DNA of 64,000 nt from Cyclina sinensis (GCA_012932295.1 JAAONU010000085.1:1-64000); one strand, 5' to 3'. Numbered from the stretch's first letter, positions 1-13,612 are shown. Notes: generated from the sequence alone by a model not told the origin. Numbers and translations: made by a program.

Positions 1-200
1 TTCGAAAAATATGTATCTTGAGTCATAGTCACAGAAACAATACAAAACTATGTATTTATAAAATGTTTAAATGTTCAATTCCAATGCACTGAAAGATATT
101 CTTAATATCAAATCTATGTAAGGTAACTTACTCAAATATCGCTGATATATGATAAAGTAAATTAAAAAACAACAACAACAACAAAATAAAGCACTGTTGG

Positions 201-721
201 CACTGAATTTGTTTGGGTCACAGAACCAGTAATCAGTATTGCCAATATTTTCTTTTCCTTCCATTTTGCAGAAAGGTTGTTTAAAGGCACTGAATTTGTT
301 TGGGTCACAGAACCAGTAATCAGTATTGCCAATATTTCTTTTCCTTCCATTTTGCAGAAAGGTTGTTTAAAAGCACTGAATTTGTTTGGGTCACAGAACC
401 AGTAATCAGTATTGCCAATATTTTCTTTTCCTTCCATTTTGCAGAAAGGTTGTTTAAAAGCACTGAATTTGTTTGGGTCACAGAACCAGTAATCAGTATT
501 GCCAATATTTTCTTTTCCTTCCATTTTGCAGAAAGGTTGTTTAAAGGCACTGAATTTGTTTGGGTCACAGAACCAGTAATCAGTATTGCCAATATTTTCT
601 TTTCCTTCCATTTTGCAGAAAGGTTGTTTAAAAGCACTGAATTTGTTTGGGTCACAGAACCAGTAATCAGTATTGCCAATATTTTCTTTTCCTTCCATTT
701 TGCAGAAAGGTTGTTTAAAAG
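201..721. repeat. 87-bp minisatellite, six copies
   Basis: Unit starts lie at 201, 288, 374, 461, 548 and 635, so the period is 87 bp (one copy is 86). Copies are nearly identical. On the + strand each unit holds a pyrimidine-rich run ending in TTTTGCAG, which looks like a 3' splice acceptor. Because 87 is 29 codons, reading frames stay open on both strands (145 aa on +, 188 aa on -). The minus frame repeats a 29-residue block containing GNTDYWFCDPNKFSA. I recognise no protein family in it and treat the open frames as a by-product of the period. The array is probably young, given the low divergence. Confidence 0.95.
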
Positions 722-2118
722 TGTTCATATCTCATAATTATTGGTTGATCCTATAAGAGACTTAATACTCCTCTACATGCTGCACCAGTGTACTCGGTAT
801 TGAACTTTGAAAACCACTGTTCTGTCGAAAATACTCCCACATATCACTTTGTCAGTAGAGTATTATGTATTTTCATGTTTATACATGACATTGCCTTAAA
901 GTTATGAGCAATAAATATGACAAATTACATCGGACATTAACTGCAAAATTATGCATAAGAACGTCATGGTTTATACTTCAGCACTGAACTTTATCAATGA
1001 AATTTATCAAAGTGTGAAGTTTCAAGTTGACATATCCAATACTTTTGGGTGATTCACCGGCCATAAATTAAGGATGAAAAATCACAATTGACAATAACTG
1101 CAAAATTCTTGGACACTGCGATCTCCTCAGTAAGATATGTCCATGTACGTAGGTAAGTTTGATAAATTACAAATGGCAATAACTTTAAAATTATGCTAAA
1201 GAGATCTATATTTTCTCAATGAGGTCTATCCATCTGTCGTTGCATCAAGGAAGTTTTAAATTGATACCACCATTACATTTTGAATTATGCCCTCAACAAA
1301 TAACCAAGCCAGGCAGTTAGCTAGTCAAGTTGATTCCAGTATCATCCCCGCTCCCTCCCTTCCCTGTGCGGGAGGTTGGCGGCGGGAAGATATAATGAAA
1401 TTCTAGTAGTAATTGCCTAAGAACGGGTGTATGAAGTTGAAATTCTTGACAGTTTGTGTTAGTGTGCAAACCAGTATCTATAAGTAACAAGGAAAATTCA
1501 AATGGATTTGAGTGAACGGTTTTTCACTGTATTTTTAAGGAACCTTAATCTACAGCACTCTATTTTGTTTGCGGATGCCAATAAAAGAAATTTAATATAT
1601 ATCTTTCAATTGAAGACCTGTCTGTTCAGACATATTATAACTTAGGTAATGTACATTTTTTAAGAAGAACAACAACATATTTGTCCATATATCTCTTGAG
1701 GTTAACGGTGGTAATTATGATATTGAAACTTTGTCTGTTTTGTTAAGTAACAAAATAACATGACTTTTATGGAATAACATGCTTGAACAGAATAACAAAT
1801 ATACTTGTAATATCAATTATGATAATAAACTATGACCATCCTTTGATTACTTTGATATAATTCAACATAAAGACCAGGTTAGACACAGTCACTGTTGTTC
1901 AAAGTACGACGGGAAACCTGACAGAATTTTTAACATTAAACATAAACATTGTATCATTTTACATCATCTGACGTCTCTTAAATTCATATTTTGAAAATAT
2001 AAGCTGATTTTGAATTTTTGCTTTTAAAAAAGAAAACTAAACTAATTTATACCTGTCGTTTCAGCATTTTTCAGCATTTTTCTAGCAGCTTAGATGCACT
2101 AAGTTAAACCATTTACAA
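722..2118. other. No gene seen; degenerate repeat traces
   Basis: AT-rich sequence without a credible exon. Between about 890 and 1260 there are weak matches to the 'ncaataactnnaaaattatgc' type units that are clear at 58.5-59.0 kb, so this is probably an old, decayed member of that family. Nothing else could be supported. Confidence 0.4.
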
Positions 2119-5100
2119 ACAAGAGGGTCATGATGGCCTTGTATCGCTCACCTGAATATGACTGTTTTAACAAAGTTGCTATGGACCTGGTTAATTCATG
2201 ATGACTCTGAGGACCCATATTTGAACTTGACCTAGAAATTATTGAAACAATCTTTCTGACAAATGTCCAGGTTATTTGGACTGAAAATGTAGCTTCTAGT
2301 GTGTAAACAAGGTTTTTCGATATCTGGGCTCTGTGACCTAGTTTTTGAACCCAGATGACCCATATTCAAATTTGAGCTACAAATCATCAAAACAACCTTT
2401 CTGACAGATTTCCAGGACATTTGGACTGAAAATGTAGCCTCTATCTAGAGTGTTTACAAAGTTTTTCGATATTTAGGCTCTGTGACCTAGTTTTTTAATC
2501 CAGATGACCCATATTCAAAGTTGAGCTGGAAATCATAGAAGCAACCTTTCTGACAAATTTTCAGGTTATTTGGAATTAAAATCTTAACTCTAGAGTGTTA
2601 ACAAGGTTTTTCCATATTTGGGCTCTGTGTCCTAGTTTTTTACCAAAGATGACCCATTTTAGTACTTGAGCTAGAAATCATCAAAACAACCTGTCTGACA
2701 AATTTCCAGGATATTTGGACTGAAAATGTAACCTCTGGAGTGTTAAAACGGTTTTAACATTTTAGGGCTCTGTGACCTAGTTTTTGATCCCAGATGACCC
2801 ATATCCTAATCTGGTCTAGAAATCATTGAAACAACCTTTCTGAAAAATTTCAAGGACATTTGGACTGAAAATGTAACCTCTAGAGCATTAACAAGGATTT
2901 TCTACTTTTTGGCCTTGTGTCCTAGTTTTTGACCCCAGATAACCCATATTCAAAACTGAGCTAGAAATCATTAAAACAATCTTTCTGACAAATTTCAAGG
3001 TTATTTGAACTGAAAATCTTACCTCAATGCGTGTTAACAAGGTTTTTCCATATTTGGGGTCTGTGACCTAGTTTTTGACCCCAGAAGACCTTTATTTGAA
3101 TCTGAGCTAGAAATCATTAAAACATCCTTTCTGACAAATTTGGAGAATATTTGGACTGAAAAGTAGCTTCTAGAGTGTTAACAAGTTTTTTTCTATTTTT
3201 GGGCTCTGTGACCTAGTTTTTGATTTCAGATGACCCATATTCAAATTTAACCTAGAAATTATTGAAACAACCTTTCTGACAGATTCCTGGTTATTTGGAC
3301 TGAAAATGTTACCTCTAGAGTGTTTACAAGGTTTTTCCATATTTGGGCTCTGCGACCTAGTTTTTGACCCAAGATGACCCAATTTTGAACTTGAGCTAAA
3401 AATCATCAAAACAACCTTTCATACAAATTTCTGGGATATTTTGACTGAAAATTTAACCTCTAGAGTGTTAACAAGGTTTTTCTATTTTTGGGCTCTGTGA
3501 CCTAGTTTTTGAACCAAGATGACCCATATTCGAACTTAAGCTAAAAATTATAGAAACAACCTGTCTGACAAATTTCCAGATTATTTGGACTGTAAATGTT
3601 ACTTCTCCTTCTAAAAGAAGATTTTCAAAGTTATCACTATATAAGCCTATGTAAAACCAATGACCCTGGGGTGGGGCCAAATTTGACCTCAGGGGTTTAA
3701 TTTGAACAAACTTGGTAGAGGTCCACTAGACAATGCTACATACCAAATCTTAAGGCTCAGGGCCTTGTGGTTTCAGACAAGAAGATTTTAGAAGTTTTTC
3801 CTGTATAAGCCTACATGTATGTTAAACCAATGACCCCAGGGTGGGGCCAACTTTGACCCCAGAGGTATAATTTGAACAAACTTGGTAATGGTCCACTAGA
3901 CAATGCTACATACCAAATATCTAAGCTCTATGCCTTACGGTTTCTGACAAGAAGATTTTTAAAGTTTTTCCTATATAACTCTATATAAAGCAAGTTATCC
4001 CTGGGGCTTGGCCATTTTTGACCCAGAGGCCATGATTTGAACAAACTCGGTAGAAGTCCACAAGACAATGCTGCACACCAAATATCTTAGCTCTACGCCT
4101 TACGGTTTCTGACATGAAGATTTTTAAAGTTTTTCCTATATAACTCTATGTAAATCAAGTTACCCCTGGGGCGGGGCCATTTTTGACCCCAGGATCATAA
4201 TTTGAACAAACTTGGTAGAGGTCCACTAGATGATGCTTTATACCAAATATCAAAGCTCCAGGCCTTGTGGTTTCTGAAAAGAAGATTTTTAAAGATCAAA
4301 CTTTTAAAATCTGTTTTTAGCTCCTGTGACCCAGAAATGCAATGGACCGGAACCATTTGAACAAACTTGGTAGAGCTTCATGCAGGAAACGGTTTTCACT
4401 CTAGAGGTCCCTCTGACCTTGACCTTCGACCTACTTACCAAAAACACAAAAGGGATTTTTTGTACTCAATAAGGGCAATAACGCTGTGAAGTTTGAAGGC
4501 TTTGGGTCACCTGGTACTCGTTATTGAAAGGAAATGAAGTGTGAAAGACAGACAGACACCCATGGACAAGGCAAAAACAATATGTCTCCATCAGAAGGGC
4601 GGGGCGGAGACATAACAACAAACAATTGAAGGTATAGCCCTTGGTGTTTCAGAGCAGCAGATTTTCAAAGTTTTCCCTATATAAATCCTTGTGTAAAATC
4701 AAATGACCCTCCGGGTGGGGCCAGTTTTGACCCCAGGGTCATGATTTGAACAAATTTGGTAAAGGTCCACTGGACAATGCTGTACACCAAATATCTAAAC
4801 TCTAGGCCTTGTGGTTTCTGACAAGAAGATTTTTAAAATTTTTCCTATATAACTCTACGTAAAACATGTGATCCCTAGAAAAGGGCCTTTTTTGACCCAG
4901 GGTCTATGATTTGAACAAACTTGGCAGAGGTATAGTAGAGAATGCTGTACACCAAATATCTTAACTTAGGCCTTGTGGTATCTGAAAAGAAGATTTTTAA
5001 AGTTTTTCCTGTATAACTCTATGTAAAACATGTGACCACTGGGGCGGAGCCATTTTTGAACTAGGGACCATGATTTGAACAAACTTGGTAGAGGTTCTCT

Positions 5101-5747
5101 TGACAATGTTACATACAAAATATCTAAGATCTATGCCTTTTGGTTTCTGATGTGAAGACTTTTTAAACTTTTTCCTATATAACTTTATGTAAAACATTTG
5201 ACCTCTGAGGCAGGGCCTTTTTTGACCCAGTGGCTATGATTTGAACAAATTTGGTAAAGGTCCACTGGACAATGCTACACACCAAATATCTAATCTCTAG
5301 GCCTTGTGGTATCTGAAAAGAAGATTTTTAAAGTTTTTCCTGTATAACTCTATGTAAAACATGTGACTCCTGGGGCGGGACCATTTTTGAACCAGGAGCC
5401 ATGATTTGAACAAACTTGGTAGAGGTCCACTAGACAATGCTACACACCAAATATTTAAACTCTAGGCCTTACAGTTTCTGACAAGAAGATTTTTTAAAGT
5501 TTTCCATGTAAAACATGTGACCCCTGGGGCGGGGCCATTTTTGACCCAGGAGTCATGATTTGAACAAACTCTGTAAAGGTCCAGTGGACAATGCTGCACA
5601 CCAAATATCTAAACTCTAGGCCTTGCAGTTTCTGACAAGAAAATTTTTTTAAGTTTTTCCTATATACATGTGTAACTCTATGTAAAACATGTGACTCCTG
5701 GGGCGGGGCCATTTTTGACCCAGGAGCCATGATTTGAACAAACTTGG

Positions 5748-5785
5748 TAGACAGATAGAGAGATAGATAGATAGATTTATTTCGG
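5748..5785 (-). repeat. LINE 3' tail: AATAAA plus (TATC)n
   Basis: On + the sequence is (GATA)n followed by GATTTATTTCGG. Read on minus it is a polyadenylation-like AATAAA directly before a TATC tract. A simple-repeat 3' terminus is common in CR1/Rex-like LINEs and marks the 3' end of this copy. Confidence 0.7.
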
Positions 5786-6228
5786 TATCACAGTGCATAC
5801 AATGGTTATGTAAAAACATGTTGTATCAATAAAATAATTCACTGATTAAATAAGATACAAGCATGAGTATGAACCATGTCATGCAACACAGTACCAAGGA
5901 TAGCACAAAAAAGAGAGTGATCCCTTATTTCCATTGTGGTCCTTGTTACTGGCGGTATGACATAGAGAGACATGAAGTACAGAATATCACAGATTTAAGC
6001 AATCAGATACTATAAAATATATTAAATGTCTTGGTGGAGAACTAATCATGGAATCTCAGGATATTAAAATGACCTGGCTTGAAATAATATTTGAATATCA
6101 CAAGTATTTAGCACATATTAATAATTTATGACATGAGAGTAAAAAGATTTATCCAGTATAAAATTATCACAAGTACATGATAAAAAATTATATGAAAAAG
6201 CACCATTTCATACTAGCATTTAAATAAA

Positions 6229-8377
6229 CAACAGGGCCATGATGGCCCTGGATCGCTCACCTGAGTACTTTGGCTGTAGGTTTGCTGTTAAGCAGTATTT
6301 CATTTTTTAATTGAAAATATGTAAGTGCCTACAAACCAAATATGTAAAATATCAGTCAATAAATAAAGGCTCTATGACAGAAAGTAGAAATATCTATCAT
6401 AAGCTATGGTGACCTTGACCTTGACCCAGTGACCTCAAACCCTACCCATAGGTAGACGTCCATGCAAGGAACCTATATACTAAATATCAAAGATATTGGT
6501 CTATAAACGAAGGCTCTATGAGGTACAGTAGATAAATCTATTTTTAGCCTCCGTGACCTTTAACCTAGTCTAATAATTTCAAAAAGCTTGATAAAGCTTG
6601 CTTCATGCCAAATTATAAAATTCTAGGCCTTGTGGTTTTAGACAAGAAGATTTTTAAAGATTTTCTTCTATACTGCTATTTAAAACTTGTGACCCCTCGG
6701 GCAGGGCCGATAGTGACCCCGGGGACATTTTTCTAACAAACTAGGTAGAGGTTCACTAGACAATGCTGCATACCAAATATCTAAGCTGTAGGCATTGAGG
6801 TGTCCAGTAAGAAGATTTTTAAAGATTGCCTTTTTTACATATTAAGGGCCCCCGGGGCAGGGCCAATTTTGACCCCGGGGCCAACATATAAACAATACTG
6901 GTAAAGGTTCTCAACACAATACTCCAGACTAAATATCTAAGGTCTAGTCCTATTAGTTTGGAAGAAAAATGATTTTTCATGTTTTTTCCTATATAACTAC
7001 ATGTAAACCAAGAGAACCCTGGGGCGTGGCTAATTTTGACCCAGGGGACATAATTTGAACAAACTTGGTAGACATCCACAAGACAATGATCCATACCAAA
7101 TATTTAAGCTGTAAGCATTGAGGTTTCCAGTAAGAAGATTTTTTTAAAGATTGCCTTTTATACATATTAAGGGCCCCCGGGGTGGGGCCAATTTTGACCC
7201 CAGGGCCAACATATAAACAATACTGGTAAAGGTTCTCAACACAATACTCCACACCAAATATCTAAGGTCTAGTCCTATTAGTTTTGGAGAAAAATGATTT
7301 TTCATGTTTTTCCTATATAACTATATGTAAATCAAGAGAACCCTGGGGCGTGGCCAATTTTGACCCAGGGGACATAATTTGAACAAACTTGATAGAGGTC
7401 TACTAGACAATGCTACATACCAAATATCTAAGCTGTAGGCATTGTGGTTTCTGAGAAGAAGACTTTTAAAGATTTCCTTTATAAGCCTATGTAAAATCAA
7501 TTGACCCCCAGGGTGGGGCCTATTTTGACCCAGTGGCTTTGATTTGAAGAAATTTAGTAGAGGTCCACTGGACAATGCTGCACACCAAATATCTATACTC
7601 TAGGCCTTGTGGTTTCTGACAAGAAGATTTTTTAAAAGTTTTTTTTATATAACTCTATATAAAACATCTGACCCCTGGGGCGGGGCCATTTTTGACCCAG
7701 GAGCCAAGATTTGAACAAACTTGGTAGAGGTCCACTAGACAACGCTGCACACCAAATATCTAAACTCTAGGCCTTGCAGTTTCTGATGAGAAGATTTTTT
7801 AAAGTTTTTCCTATATAACTCTATGTAAAACATGTGACCCCCGGGGCTGGGCCATTTTTTACCCAGGAGCCATGATTTGAACAAACTTGGAAAAGGTCCA
7901 CTGGACAATGCTGCACATCAAATATCTAAACTCTAGTCCTTGTGGTTTCAGACAAGAAGATTTTTAAAGTTTTTCCTATATAATTCTATGTAAAACTAGT
8001 GACCCCTGGGGCAGGGCGATTTTTGACCCAGGGGTCATGATTTGAACAAACTTGGTAAAGGTCCACCTGATGATGCTTCATACCAAATATCTAAACTCCA
8101 GGCCTTGTAGTTCTGGAGAAGAAGATTTTTAAAGTTCCAACTTTGAAAATCTATTTTTAGCTCCTGTGGCCTAGAAATGCAATGGACCTGAACCATTTGA
8201 ACAATTTTGGTAAAGCTTCATGCAAGTAACATTCCTGCCAAGTTTCAGCAAGATTGGCCCAGCAGTTCAGGAGAAGAAGTTGTTTGAAGAAAAAGTTGAC
8301 GACGCACGCACACACGGACGCCGGACATCAGGCGATCACAAAAGCTCACCATGAGCACTTTGTGCTCAGGTGAGCTA
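6229..8377 (+). mobile_element. Pearl-like element P2, complete, nested in the LINE 3' UTR
   Basis: Left end at about 6232: palindrome CAGGGCCATGATGGCCCTG, then GCTCACCTGAG. The interior is mainly ~167-bp units with 'GGGGCAGGGCC' and 'AATATCTAAGCT' cores. The right end has a short ACGC/ACGG tract (about 8300-8326) and a long hairpin at 8344-8375 (GCTCACC … GAGCAC-TTT-GTGCTC … GGTGAGC), followed by TAAAA. The left GCTCACCTGAG and the right CTCAGGTGAGC are an exact 11-bp inverted pair. No ORF of its own was found. No target-site duplication could be fixed. Confidence 0.85.
8344..8375. other. Right-end hairpin of P2
   Basis: Outer stem GCTCACC/GGTGAGC and inner stem GAGCAC/GTGCTC around a TTT loop. 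The same position in P1, P3 and P5 also folds, with a different inner stem sequence. Confidence 0.85.
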
Positions 8378-8449
8378 AAAACAGGTGAAGATACCGGTAA
8401 GTGGAATGCATTTAAAAAGATACACACATGATACCGATTACTTAAATAA

Positions 8450-10037
8450 AAAGATTATAAAACTTGACTTAAAAAATGGTTTTTGACAGCAACCTTTAAC
8501 ATATGGGACTGTGAAATATTAGTTATTGAAGACGGTAACCTGTTCCATAGTTTACGACCAATATAAGCGAAAGATTTTTTACCGAAACCATTGACTTTTG
8601 GGATTGCAAAAGACCCTTTTTAACGAAATCTAGTATTGTGACTGTGGATATCCTTGGTTGGAATAAAATGTTCACCCATATAATCAGGGGCTGTACCTGC
8701 TACAATTTTAAAAACATGAGTCAGAATAATTTGATCGACTCGTTTTGACACGGGTAACCAGTTTAAAGACTTAAATTCTTCATGACCAATATGAGATCTT
8801 GGGTCCAGGTTCAAGGCAAACCTTATCAACTTATTTTGAGTTACCTGTAACTTATTCATCCACAACTTATTTAAACCATAATACCAAAAGGAACAGGCAT
8901 AGCCAAAATGACACTGAATAAGAGACATAACCAACAGCTTTTTAGTATGTTGCGTGAGATATTCACGTTTCCTATACAGAAATTTTAACCTTGAGTTGGC
9001 CTTTTTAATAACTGAGGAAGCCATTGAATCGCAAGATAAATTTTGATCCAGTGTGGCACCAAGATAATTAACTGATGAGGTTGGCTCAATGACTTGACCA
9101 TTACAGGATACATTTAAATTTGGATTTAACCTAAGTTTGGGCTTGGAGCCGAAAAGAATAGACTCAGTTTTACCTAAATGTAATGACAACTTATTATCAA
9201 TGAGCCATTTGCTAACAATCTCCATGTCCTCATTTAAAGCATGTTCAATTTCGGACCTGTTTTTACCAGTAACCAAAATACCCGAGTCATCTGCATAGAG
9301 CAAAAGTTTATTTCTAACAACAGCTGACATATCATTTACATAGATTAAAAACAAAAGGGGTCCTAAGATTGAACCTTGGGGAACACCACAAGAAATACTG
9401 GAGTAAGAGGAAAAAGTTCCTGAAACATCAACCAGTTGCTGTCGTTCCGTAAGATACGACTTGAACCACCTTAAGATGTTGGTACCAAGACCTAATGCTT
9501 CCATTTTCATTAAAAGTATACTGTGGTCTACAGTATCAAATGCCTTTTGAAGGTCCAAAAGGATCATACCGACAAGATTGCCTTGATCCATTTGAAATCT
9601 AATAAAATCTGACAAATGAACAAGACATGTATCAGTTGAGAAACCTCGTCTAAAACCAGACTGAAACTTATATAATAAATCATTGTTACAAAGATACCCT
9701 TCAACCTGATCATACACTACTTTTTCATAAATCTTAGAGATAATACTAAGGATAGACACTGGGCGATAATTGCCAACTTCTGTTTCATCCTTCTTTTTAT
9801 AAAGGGGAACTACTCGGGCTGACTTTAGGTCATCAGGAACAACACCTTGTATCAAGGACAGATTAATAACATGGGTAAGGGGACCAGCTATAATAGGAGA
9901 GCTGTCCTTGACAAAACGAGAAGGTATACCGTCTAAACCAGTGGCCTTTTCTGCACTTAAATTGTTCAAATATTTTAAAACCTTGTTTTCAGAAACAATA
10001 CTAAAAAAAAAACTATCGGGTATAACTCCTTTAGATA
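8450..10037 (-). pseudogene. LINE reverse transcriptase and C-terminal region (broken)
   Basis: This is the pol-like ORF2 segment that copies LINE RNA at the target site. The frame is open from 10037 to 8623, about 470 codons. Visible RT signatures are the motif A region with LDLQKAFDTVDHS, motif B with GVPQGSILGPLLF and motif C as YADD. A downstream region with WLPVSKR is typical of the CR1/Rex/jockey group. A TAA at 8620-8622 interrupts the frame, but the same frame continues with SFAYIGRKLWN to a stop near 8450, so this is a nonsense mutation and not the true end. The N-terminal side is cut by insertion P3, whose first bases supply the apparent start codon. The copy is inactive as it stands. 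Confidence 0.85.
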
Positions 10038-12425
10038 ACAAGAGGGCCATGATGGCCCTATATCGCTCACCTGAATATGACTGCTTTTAACAAAGTTGCT
10101 ATGGACCTGGTTAATTGAACCCATATTCAAACTTGGCCTAGAAATTATTGAAACAATCTTTCTGACAAATTTCAAGGTTATTTGGACTGAAAGTGTAGCC
10201 TCTAGTGTTAACAAGGTTTTTCCATATTTGGGCTCTGTGACCTAGTTTTTTAATCCAGATAATCCATATCCAAACCAAACCAAACCATATCATCAAAACA
10301 ACCTTTCTGACAAATTTCCAGGACATTTGGACTGAAAATGTAGCCTCTAGAGTGTTTACAAAGTTTTTCGATATTTAGGCTCTGTGACCTAGTTTTTTAA
10401 TCCAGATGACCCATATTCAAAGCTGAGCTGGAAATCATAGAAGCAACCTTTCTGACAAATTTTCAGGTTATTTGGAATTAAAATCTTAACTCTAGAGTGT
10501 TAACAAGGTTTTTCCATATTTGGTCAATGTGACCTAGTTTTTGACCAAAGATGACCCATATTAGTACTTGAGCTAGAAATCATCAAAACAACCTGTCTGA
10601 CAAATTTCCAGGATATTTGCACTGAAAATGTAACCTCTGAAGTGTTAAAGTGGTTTTTACCTTTTAGGGCTCTGTGACCTAGTTTTTGATCCCAGATGAC
10701 CCATATCCTAGTCCGGGCTAGAAATCATTGAAACAACCTTTCTGACAAATTTCAAGGACATCTGGACTGAAAATGTAACCTCTAGAGCATTAACAAGGAT
10801 TTTCTACTTTTTGGCCATGTGTCCTAGTTTTTGACCCCACATAACCCATATTCAAAACTGAGCTAGAAATCATTAAAACAATCTTTCTGACAAATTTCAA
10901 GGTTATTTGAACTAAAAATGTTACCTCAATGCGTGTTTACAAGGTTTTTCCATATTTGGGGTCTGTGACCTAGTTTTTGACCCCAGATGACCTTTATTCG
11001 AATCTGAGCTAGAAATCATTAAAACATTTTTTCTGACAAATTTCGAGAATATTTGGACTGAAAAGTAGCTTCTAGAGTGTTAACAAGTTTTTTGCTATTT
11101 TTGGGCTCTGTGACCTAGTTTTTGATTTCAGATGACACATATTCAAATTTAACCTAGAAATCATTGAAACAACCTTTCTGACAGATTCCAGGTTATTTGG
11201 ACTGAAAATGTTACCTCTAGAGTGTTAACTAGGTTTTTCCATATTTGGGCTCTGTGACCTAGTTTTTGACCCCAGATGACCCAATTTTGAGCTTGAGCTA
11301 AAAATCATCAAAACAACCTTTCTGACAAATTTCCAGGATATTTGGACTGAAAATGTAACCTCTAGAGTGTTAACAAGGTTTTTTCTACTTTTGGGCTCTG
11401 TGACCTAGTTTTTGAACCCAGATGACCAATATTCGAACTTGAGCTAGAAATCATAGAAACAACCTGTCTGACAAATTTTCAGATTATTTCTCCTTCTACA
11501 AGAAGATTTTCAAAGTTTTCACTATATAAGCCTATGTAAAACCAATGACCCCGGGGTGGGGCCAAATTTGACTCCAGGGGTATAATTGGAACAAACTTGG
11601 TAGAGGTCCACTAGACAATGCTACATACTAAATCTTAAGGCTCAGGGCCTTGTGGTTTCAGACAAGAAGATTTTCGAAGTTTTTCCTATATAACTCTATG
11701 TAAAACAAGTTACCCCTGGGGCGGGGCCATTTTTGACCCAGAGGCCATGACTTGAACAAACTTGGTAGATGTCCACTAGACAATGCTGCACACCAAATAT
11801 CTAAGCTCTATGCCTAACGGTTTCTGACAAGAAGATTTTTAAAGTTTTTCCTATATAACTCTATGTAAAACAAGTTACCCCTGGGGCGGGGCCATTTTTG
11901 ATCCAGAGGCCATGATTTGAACAAACTTGGTAGAGGTCCACTAGACAATGCTGCACACCAAATATCTTAGCTCTATGCCTTACGGTTTCTGACAAGAAGA
12001 TTTTTAAAGTTTTTCCTATATAACTCTATGTAAAACAAGTTACCCCTGGGGCGGGGCCATTTTTGACCCCAGGATCATAATTTGAACAAACTTGGTAGAG
12101 GTCCACTAGATGATGCTTTATACCAAATATCAAAGCTCCAGGCCTTGTGGTTTCTGACAAGAAGATTTTTAAAGATCCAACTTTTCAAATCTGTTTTTAG
12201 CTCCTGTGACCCAGAAATGCAATGAACCGGAACCATTTGAACAAACTTGGTAGAGCTTCATGCAAGGAACATTCTAGGCAAGTTATATTAAATTTTGCCC
12301 AGTGGTTTCAGAGGAGATGTCGTTTGAATGAATTGTGGACGACGGACGGACGGACGGACGGACGGACGGACGCCGGACAATCAAGGATCCTAAAAGCTCA
12401 CATGAGCATGCTCAGGTGAGCTAAA
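10038..12425 (+). mobile_element. Pearl-like element P3, complete, nested in the LINE ORF
   Basis: Left end ACAAGAGGGCC-ATGAT-GGCCCT at 10038, then CGCTCACCTGA. Block 1 units are ~145-149 bp (about 10.1-11.5 kb). Block 2 units are ~167 bp (11.5-12.2 kb). A (ACGG)n tract lies at about 12341-12372. The right hairpin closes with GCTCAGGTGAGC at 12411-12422. Insertion split the LINE between its linker and its reverse transcriptase. It is collinear with P1 block 1 (compare 2200-3600), so P1 and P3 are close relatives. Confidence 0.85.
12341..12372 (+). repeat. (ACGG)n microsatellite near the P3 right end
   Basis: About eight GGAC/ACGG units. Equivalent tracts lie just inside the right ends of P1, P5 and the other hairpin families at 15.4, 46.5 and 57.6 kb, so the tract is a fixed structural part of these elements and not an accident. 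Confidence 0.9.
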
Positions 12426-12429
12426 AAGA

Positions 12430-13372
12430 AACTTTGAACAAAATTTTTACCAAATTTATAAACAGGCATAGGGAGTTTCTCTACGAGTTTTGATGCTACA
12501 TTTACATAAAAGTTATTAAATTTTTCAGCAACATTTAATTTATCAAAAGAAATTTCATTATTAATGTTGAGACCAATATTAGTACATGAAGAAGTATGAG
12601 CATTCTTAGAAGGCAATCCAAGATTTTTAAGCGTTTTCCATAACGATTTTGAATCACATTTATTTTCTTCAAGAACATCTGTAAAATAATTTTTCTTTGC
12701 AGAATGAATCATATAATCAGTACTATTTTTCAACTGTTTGAAATGATCATAGTTCTCATCAGACTAATTTTTTTTAAACAAATGAAAAGCTTTATTTCTT
12801 TCATTGATAGATTTAAGAATGTCTGATGTAATCCACGGCTCTGTGCGTTGTTTAATTCTAACCTCTTTAACAGGTGCAATATTGTTTAAAACTGACAAAA
12901 ATATATATTTAAAATTATTCCAAGCTTCAGAGGCAATATCACAGTTCATAACACTACTCCAGTCCGTGGACAATAAACTTTGTTGGAAATCTTCTTTATT
13001 ATAATGTTTCAGTGATCGAGTCTTCACTGTATTATGTTTACCTACAAAAGTTTTCGAAATTTTTCTGGTGCAATACACTGGCAAATGATCACTTATGGAA
13101 ATGTCTAGAACACCACACTGAGAGATTTTATCACAGTCAGAAACTAATATGTGATCAATTGTTGTACTTGTTGATTTGCAAATCCTAGTAAATTGATTTA
13201 CTATTTGTTTAAAATGAAACATATCAATAAAATTACAAAATGCTGAATATAAAGTACACTTTTTTGAGGTAGAAACATCAGTGTTCATATCTCCAAATAA
13301 AATGGTTTCATATTCTAGGAAATGCACACTTGATGAACAAACACTTTCTAGCAATGAATAAAAGTTTAACTG
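12430..13372 (-). pseudogene. LINE endonuclease C-terminal half and linker (truncated, frameshifted)
   Basis: Two minus-strand frames, 13372-12765 and 12733-12430, separated by a frameshift near 12764-12740. The first contains apurinic/apyrimidinic-type endonuclease motifs: FGDMNTDV (GDFN-like), TTIDHILVS and SDHLPV. These are the Asn, Asp-His and Ser-Asp-His blocks of LINE endonucleases. The N-terminal half of the domain is missing because the LINE copy starts at 13372 within P1 repeats. The second frame is the linker before RT and ends where P3 is inserted. Clearly part of the same LINE as the RT at 8.5-10.0 kb, and non-functional. Confidence 0.8.
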
Positions 13373-13612
13373 GACAATGCTGAACACCAAATATCTAAAC
13401 TCTAGGCCTTGTAGTTTCTGACAAGAAGATTTTTAAGTTTCCCTATATAAATCTATGTAAAATCAACTGGCCCCTGGGGTTGGGTAAGTTTTGACCTCAT
13501 GGTCATAATTTGAACAAACTCGGTAGAGGTCCACTAGATGATGTTTCATACCAAATATCTAAGCTCCAGGCCTTGAGGTTTCAGAGATTTTTAAAGATCC
13601 AACTTTTAAAAT

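Larger units (their letters stand above)
5748..13372 (-). mobile_element. CR1/Rex1-like LINE, decayed and twice interrupted
   Basis: Minus-strand non-LTR retrotransposon. Order 5' to 3': part of the endonuclease (13372-12765), linker (12763-12430), [insertion P3], reverse transcriptase and C-terminal region (10037-8450), 3' UTR, [insertion P2], rest of 3' UTR (6228-5770), and a terminal AATAAA plus (TATC)n tail at 5748-5785. It sits inside P1: P1 stops after 'CTTGGTAGA' on the left and resumes at 'ACTGGACAATGC' on the right, adjacent positions of the same tandem unit. The 5' end is truncated inside the endonuclease, as is usual for LINE copies. Order of events: P1, then LINE, then P2 and P3. 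Confidence 0.8.

Noticed and set aside
162..737. 188-aa minus and 145-aa plus ORFs in the 87-bp array
   Set aside because: Open only because the period is 29 codons; they change frame at the 86-bp unit and show no known domain.
4997..7575. Several 60-90-aa minus ORFs rich in PGSKMAPPQ-like peptides
   Set aside because: Generated by the ~167-bp P-element units; repeated with the DNA and broken at random.
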